Of a stretch of DNA of 64,000 nt, positions 60,701-64,000 are shown one piece after another. The DNA comes from Spongilla lacustris. Lineage: Eukaryota; Porifera; Demospongiae; Spongillida; Spongillidae. Under the pieces are notes generated by a model. It was not told where the DNA came from. It ran no database searches and saw nothing but the letters and a program-made list of their open reading frames with translations. Within the stretch, counting starts at the first letter, position 1, and every line of letters begins with the position of its first letter. The DNA is taken from contig OX442415.1 of assembly GCA_949361645.1 (NCBI GenBank), positions 10,519,071-10,583,070 of the forward strand, read 5' to 3'. The translations under genes and the position numbers were made by a program.

Positions 60701-62603
60701 GGGGAGGAAATTAGTACAAGACCCCATCGTCCAATACTGTAAAGCTTGTAGAGAGGATTACAAATCTGTTTTTAAAATAAAAATCTGACTTCAGGAAAAA
60801 AAGTGACAGGGCATTTAAAAAGGGGGGGGTATAGATATTTCCTAGTCATAGGACCTCGCTGGGACACCAGTTTTATTGCGTATACACCACCAACAAGTGT
60901 TACAACGCCAGCGATCGATAAACACATCTAAACCCTTGTGCGAGTTAGCAATGATTGCGAAAGGTGTGGCAAGTACTTAAAAAAGTAATCACAATGATAA
61001 TGTAATTATAAGACGACACTATATTCGTGCAAAAGAAAGCGGCACTTGTGCACGAGCGCTACGCTTCTCCCAAGGAACGATCCCGTTGCTACATGTAGCT
61101 AGTGTAGAGCATTACCAGCCTAAGCCGTTCTGTTGTGAGTATACACCAGATGTTCCTTCTCCATTCGTTGCTCATGTATTTCTTCCACTTTCTTTCACTT
61201 TTGGACAATCAAGGTTATGTTTCATGTCCAGCTTCAGTATATATAATTTCAAGGTGCTTGATATGGTCTGCAGTAGAGGTGATTATATACTCATTGCTAA
61301 GTGGTTTCTTTGTGCAAATTTGTGGTTACTTGTGAGGGCATAGGGTGGTGGGTACCCTTTTATGAAATTTGGGGATGGGTGTTTACAAAAAAAAAAAAAT
61401 GCCCTGCCCCATAATTATAAAAGTAGGAGGCTTTAGCCTCTGATGTGTGCATATTCCTGCTTGAATAAATAATGTGCAATGTACAGATGGTAATACATGT
61501 AGGACAAGTAAACTTATGTGCTGCGTAGTACATGCAAGTTGCAGTTGGAATTACCTGTATACGCTAAAGTTACATAGTCTGATGTACATGCACATAGTAT
61601 ACACATACAAGTAACTGGGAGTATTCCTGCTTCACATAAATGTATATGTGCAAAGTCATGTGCATGTGCACAATCAGACCCATCCATATACGTACCTTGG
61701 GTTGTAAGGTACGATGTACTGTTCAAGAATGATCCATTTGTAAATAAGATTGTGCATAATATCTTAGAAACACTAGCTGCAGAAGTCCCAGCCACATAGA
61801 GCTTTACAAGTGTAATGCTTCCGTTCGATATTGGAGCAGAAACAGTGATCCCTTGGGCTGACAGGCTAACCGCAGGGGTGTTGTTCACATAGTAGAAGAT
61901 GGTTTGAGCATCTGTAGAGGCACAGTCAAACTCTGTGGTCGCTCCCAAGCATGTGGTAGAGTTGGCAGGAAACTGAAGATATGTGGCTAACAAAAAAGGC
62001 ACAATGCGCGTGAATCCTAAATTTTATAAACTACCATGTAATAATAGTATCAACAAGTACACATGATGTCAATTAAGAGCTGTTGTTTAAATGATAGGCT
62101 TAAAAGAGAATTTAATTAAATTTTTATACAACATATAAATCCACAGGAACCTTGTCCACTTGAATGCAAATGCTAGTAATTATAAAGTGCACAAGTTTTA
62201 GCAGCACGCAAACATGAAGCTGCTTGTCTTATAGTTGGACAGTAACACAGAGCTAAACTGACCAGTTCTCTGACAGATGCAGCCATGCGGGTCTATTTAA
62301 ATACTGCAATTTAAATTAAATTGCACACATTTTTAAAATAAAGAGAATACTAGCTGCAATCACCAGTGGAAATATGTGATGTTACATTGTACCGCTGGCA
62401 TTTTATTTTATTCACATTAGCTTCAGAACCAAACAAACAATTTGGGTGAGGCGATGTACATATGCATAGAAATACTACATGCACATATGGAGATGGAACG
62501 ATCTGATAGCACTATATACACATATATGTGAATAACCCACATACTTACCACTACTCCAAGGAAGCAATAAGCACATCAATACTCGTACAAGAGGCAGTCC
62601 CAT
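54747..62603 (-). CDS. Ig-FN3 transmembrane receptor (pseudo)kinase, 18 exons
   Basis: Exons: 62549-62603, 61696-61986, 60203-60481, 59184-59237, 58768-58896, 57871-57899, 57759-57801, 56621-56655, 56415-56442, 56074-56206, 55838-56019, 55684-55787, 55484-55628, 55304-55422, 55195-55248, 55049-55072, 54977-55015, 54747-54896. All have GT-AG borders and join in phase to 1893 nt, 630 residues. Domains: signal peptide MGLPLVRVLMCLLLPWSS; Ig-like domain about 20-115; FN3 about 116-208; transmembrane helix about 230-262 built on five IGGV units; basic stop-transfer KQKQVKSKH; kinase about 322-575. Kinase landmarks: glycine loop GVGDSAV (329-335), Lys354 (AIK), Glu364, hinge YIVMDYSDGG, catalytic loop HCDLSLKN (469-476), then GFT (494-496) where DFG is expected, and a very short activation segment ending APK. 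Loss of the DFG aspartate suggests a pseudokinase or atypical ATP use. It is probably a cell-surface receptor with unknown ligand. Confidence 0.85.
58828..58884. repeat. Coding 12 bp minisatellite in the transmembrane exon
   Basis: The unit aacacctccaat (plus strand) is repeated about 4.5 times and encodes (IGGV)5 on the minus strand inside the transmembrane helix of the receptor kinase. The unit length is a multiple of three, so copy-number change keeps frame but changes helix length by four residues each time. Confidence 0.9.
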
Positions 62604-62856
62604 TGTTGGACTGTAGCATAGACTACAACAGAGCAAATAATTAAAACACTTATTATGGAATCACCTAAAAACCTATCTCTCTTGTACACAAAAAGCACGC
62701 AATTATGGCCATGGAGCTAGGCAAGTACACTGGAAAAAGTCAACTGTAGCAGCAGACGTGAAGGTGAACTTTATCTATACAAGGGACCATGAAATGCTGA
62801 CTTGCACGGACATCAAGGAACGGCTTTTTGTTTTTCTTGTGCGATGGGCCCGGCCC

Positions 62857-62867
62857 TCTATATAAAT
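62857..62867 (-). promoter_or_regulatory. Possible TATA element of the receptor kinase gene
   Basis: Minus-strand 'aaatttatatagagg' lies about 255 bp upstream of the start codon, next to a GC-rich patch (gggccgggccc). This is a compositional suggestion only. Confidence 0.2.
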
Positions 62868-63416
62868 TTCCTGCCCTCCTTCCTTTACCGCGCCGATATA
62901 CAGTGGGCGTATCCTGACTTTAGCGTCCCGCTATTAAAGCTTAAAACATGCTTCCTGCATAGGTAAAGGACCAGATCTACGGCATTGACAGGGCTTCCAA
63001 CCTCCCAAAGTACCTTTAGATCTATATGTAAATGAATGACTTACATACGTACCAGAATACGAAGATGTATTCAAGAGACATATATTCACACGTAGATACA
63101 TAATACATGTAGTGATGTAATACAAGTGCACTTACGTGCTTGTACTGCACCAGTAAGCTTACTTAGTTAACTCTGGTTAATATCTTCGCGCCATATAAAA
63201 ACGGAGTGTTTACTAATAGTGATGTCATGCATATGTCAGATCACAAGCCTAATAAGGTGTCACAAATTATATGGTGCTTTCCCTGGGATTTTCCCCAGGC
63301 CTAATTCGACATTTGAGAATAGTTCAAACCGTTAACGAAAACATCAACTGCTGCCTCCGCCGATACTCTTTAGTAGTGGGACTCTGTCCACCATGCCCGG
63401 ATGATGTCCCTCTATA

Positions 63417-63610
63417 CAACCTCACGTAAGCTGTTACGCCCCTCTATCGCTAATTATGCCCTCACGTAAGCTCTATCGCTATGCCCTCACGTAAGCTGTT
63501 ATGACCCTCTGTCACTATGCCTCACGTAAGCTGTTACGCCCCTCTATCGCTATGCCCTCACGTAAGCTGTTACGCCCCTCTATCGCTATGCCCTCACGTA
63601 AGCTGTTACT
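63417..63610. repeat. 36 bp minisatellite
   Basis: The unit 'ctcacgtaagctgttacg' + 'cccctctatcgctatgcc' is repeated five to six times with small deletions and substitutions (one unit lacks gttacgcccct). It lies upstream of the receptor kinase gene. No gene is seen between 62870 and 64000. Confidence 0.9.
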
Positions 63611-64000
63611 AGTATGTACATGTACGACGCAATTGGAGTGAACCCAACCCAAGTTAGGTTGTGGAAAAGTAAACACTAGCACTGGCTTGCTAGACTAGAG
63701 CCCTCAACATAAGTTATTTCCATTTATATGGGCATAATAAGTTACGTCTTCCTACTGGTTTGCGTGTGCCTTGAGAACTGAGGAAGAAGTTTAATTCAAT
63801 TCACTTACACACTATTTGAGGTCTAATTCTGATCAAGCTATATGACGTTTAATATGCATGAGGACCAACGTAGCAGCCAATCTTGTCATTTCAAACATGC
63901 ATGGCATACATTAATAGCCATATCACACTAGTTCGTATATATATTACTGAATAGTAATATTCCAAGGCCGTAGATAAGGGGGGTACTTGGGGAGGCACGT

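Noticed and set aside
60820..61500. Plus-strand frames at 61086-61343
   Set aside because: They lie in an intron of the receptor kinase gene and show no family motif or splice context.
63417..63610. Regular repeats that might suggest a CRISPR array
   Set aside because: The units are directly abutting without unique spacers, so this is a minisatellite in eukaryotic DNA.

Overview
The window looks like nuclear DNA of an animal, most likely a sponge. The evidence is indirect: intron-rich genes with short GT-AG introns, a secreted Ig/FN3 receptor kinase, a class A-like 7TM receptor, CYP46-like P450s, LINE-type reverse transcriptase debris, many foldback elements, and a pervasive 'tacatgta' word. 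There is no bacterial-style gene packing and no CRISPR array. One assembly gap of 200 N lies at 7475-7674. All exon models were built by eye from splice signals, phase and family motifs.

Layout. 0-8 kb: a decayed kinesin-14 exon, a tandem repeat block, a small unrecognised four-exon gene on the minus strand, and the gap. 9-16 kb: a nest of palindromic elements. Two copies of one foldback family (B) flank about 1 kb holding an integrase-like fragment and a predicted 50-residue secreted peptide. A TTAA-flanked element (A) carries a 1.5 kb foldback inserted in it, and an empty copy of A lies at 30.2 kb. 16-24 kb: a perfect 116 bp palindrome, isolated exons (one an SH2-like exon lacking the FLVR arginine), an uninterrupted TG tract of about 1.08 kb, and reverse transcriptase pieces.

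24.9-48.3 kb is dominated by a segmental duplication of a CYP46-like cytochrome P450 gene and its 3' flank, both copies on the minus strand. The copy at 26.4-29.1 kb keeps exons 5-13 but has a broken splice donor and frameshifts. The copy at 44.5-48.3 kb keeps exons 1-4 and 8-13 and has an extra tandem duplication of three exons. A 5.15 kb block (38.85-44.0 kb), absent from the first copy, sits in the 3' flank of the second. It carries a membrane-anchored P-loop ATPase gene whose probable winged-helix C-terminal part is separated from it by a 2.1 kb terminal-inverted-repeat element. A single-exon GPCR (34.8 kb) lies between the copies. A third, plus-strand P450 relic is at 51.2-53.9 kb.

54.7-62.6 kb (minus strand) holds the best gene: an 18-exon transmembrane kinase-like receptor whose exons all join in phase to 630 codons plus stop. 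It reads signal peptide, Ig-like domain, FN3 domain, a transmembrane helix built from five IGGV repeats coded by a 12 bp minisatellite, then a kinase domain in which DFG is replaced by GFT. It is the most interesting intact gene here.

The genes do not form an obvious pathway. The receptor kinase, GPCR and SH2-like exon are signalling parts, the P450s are a decaying sterol-hydroxylase-like cluster, and the rest is transposon-driven rearrangement.
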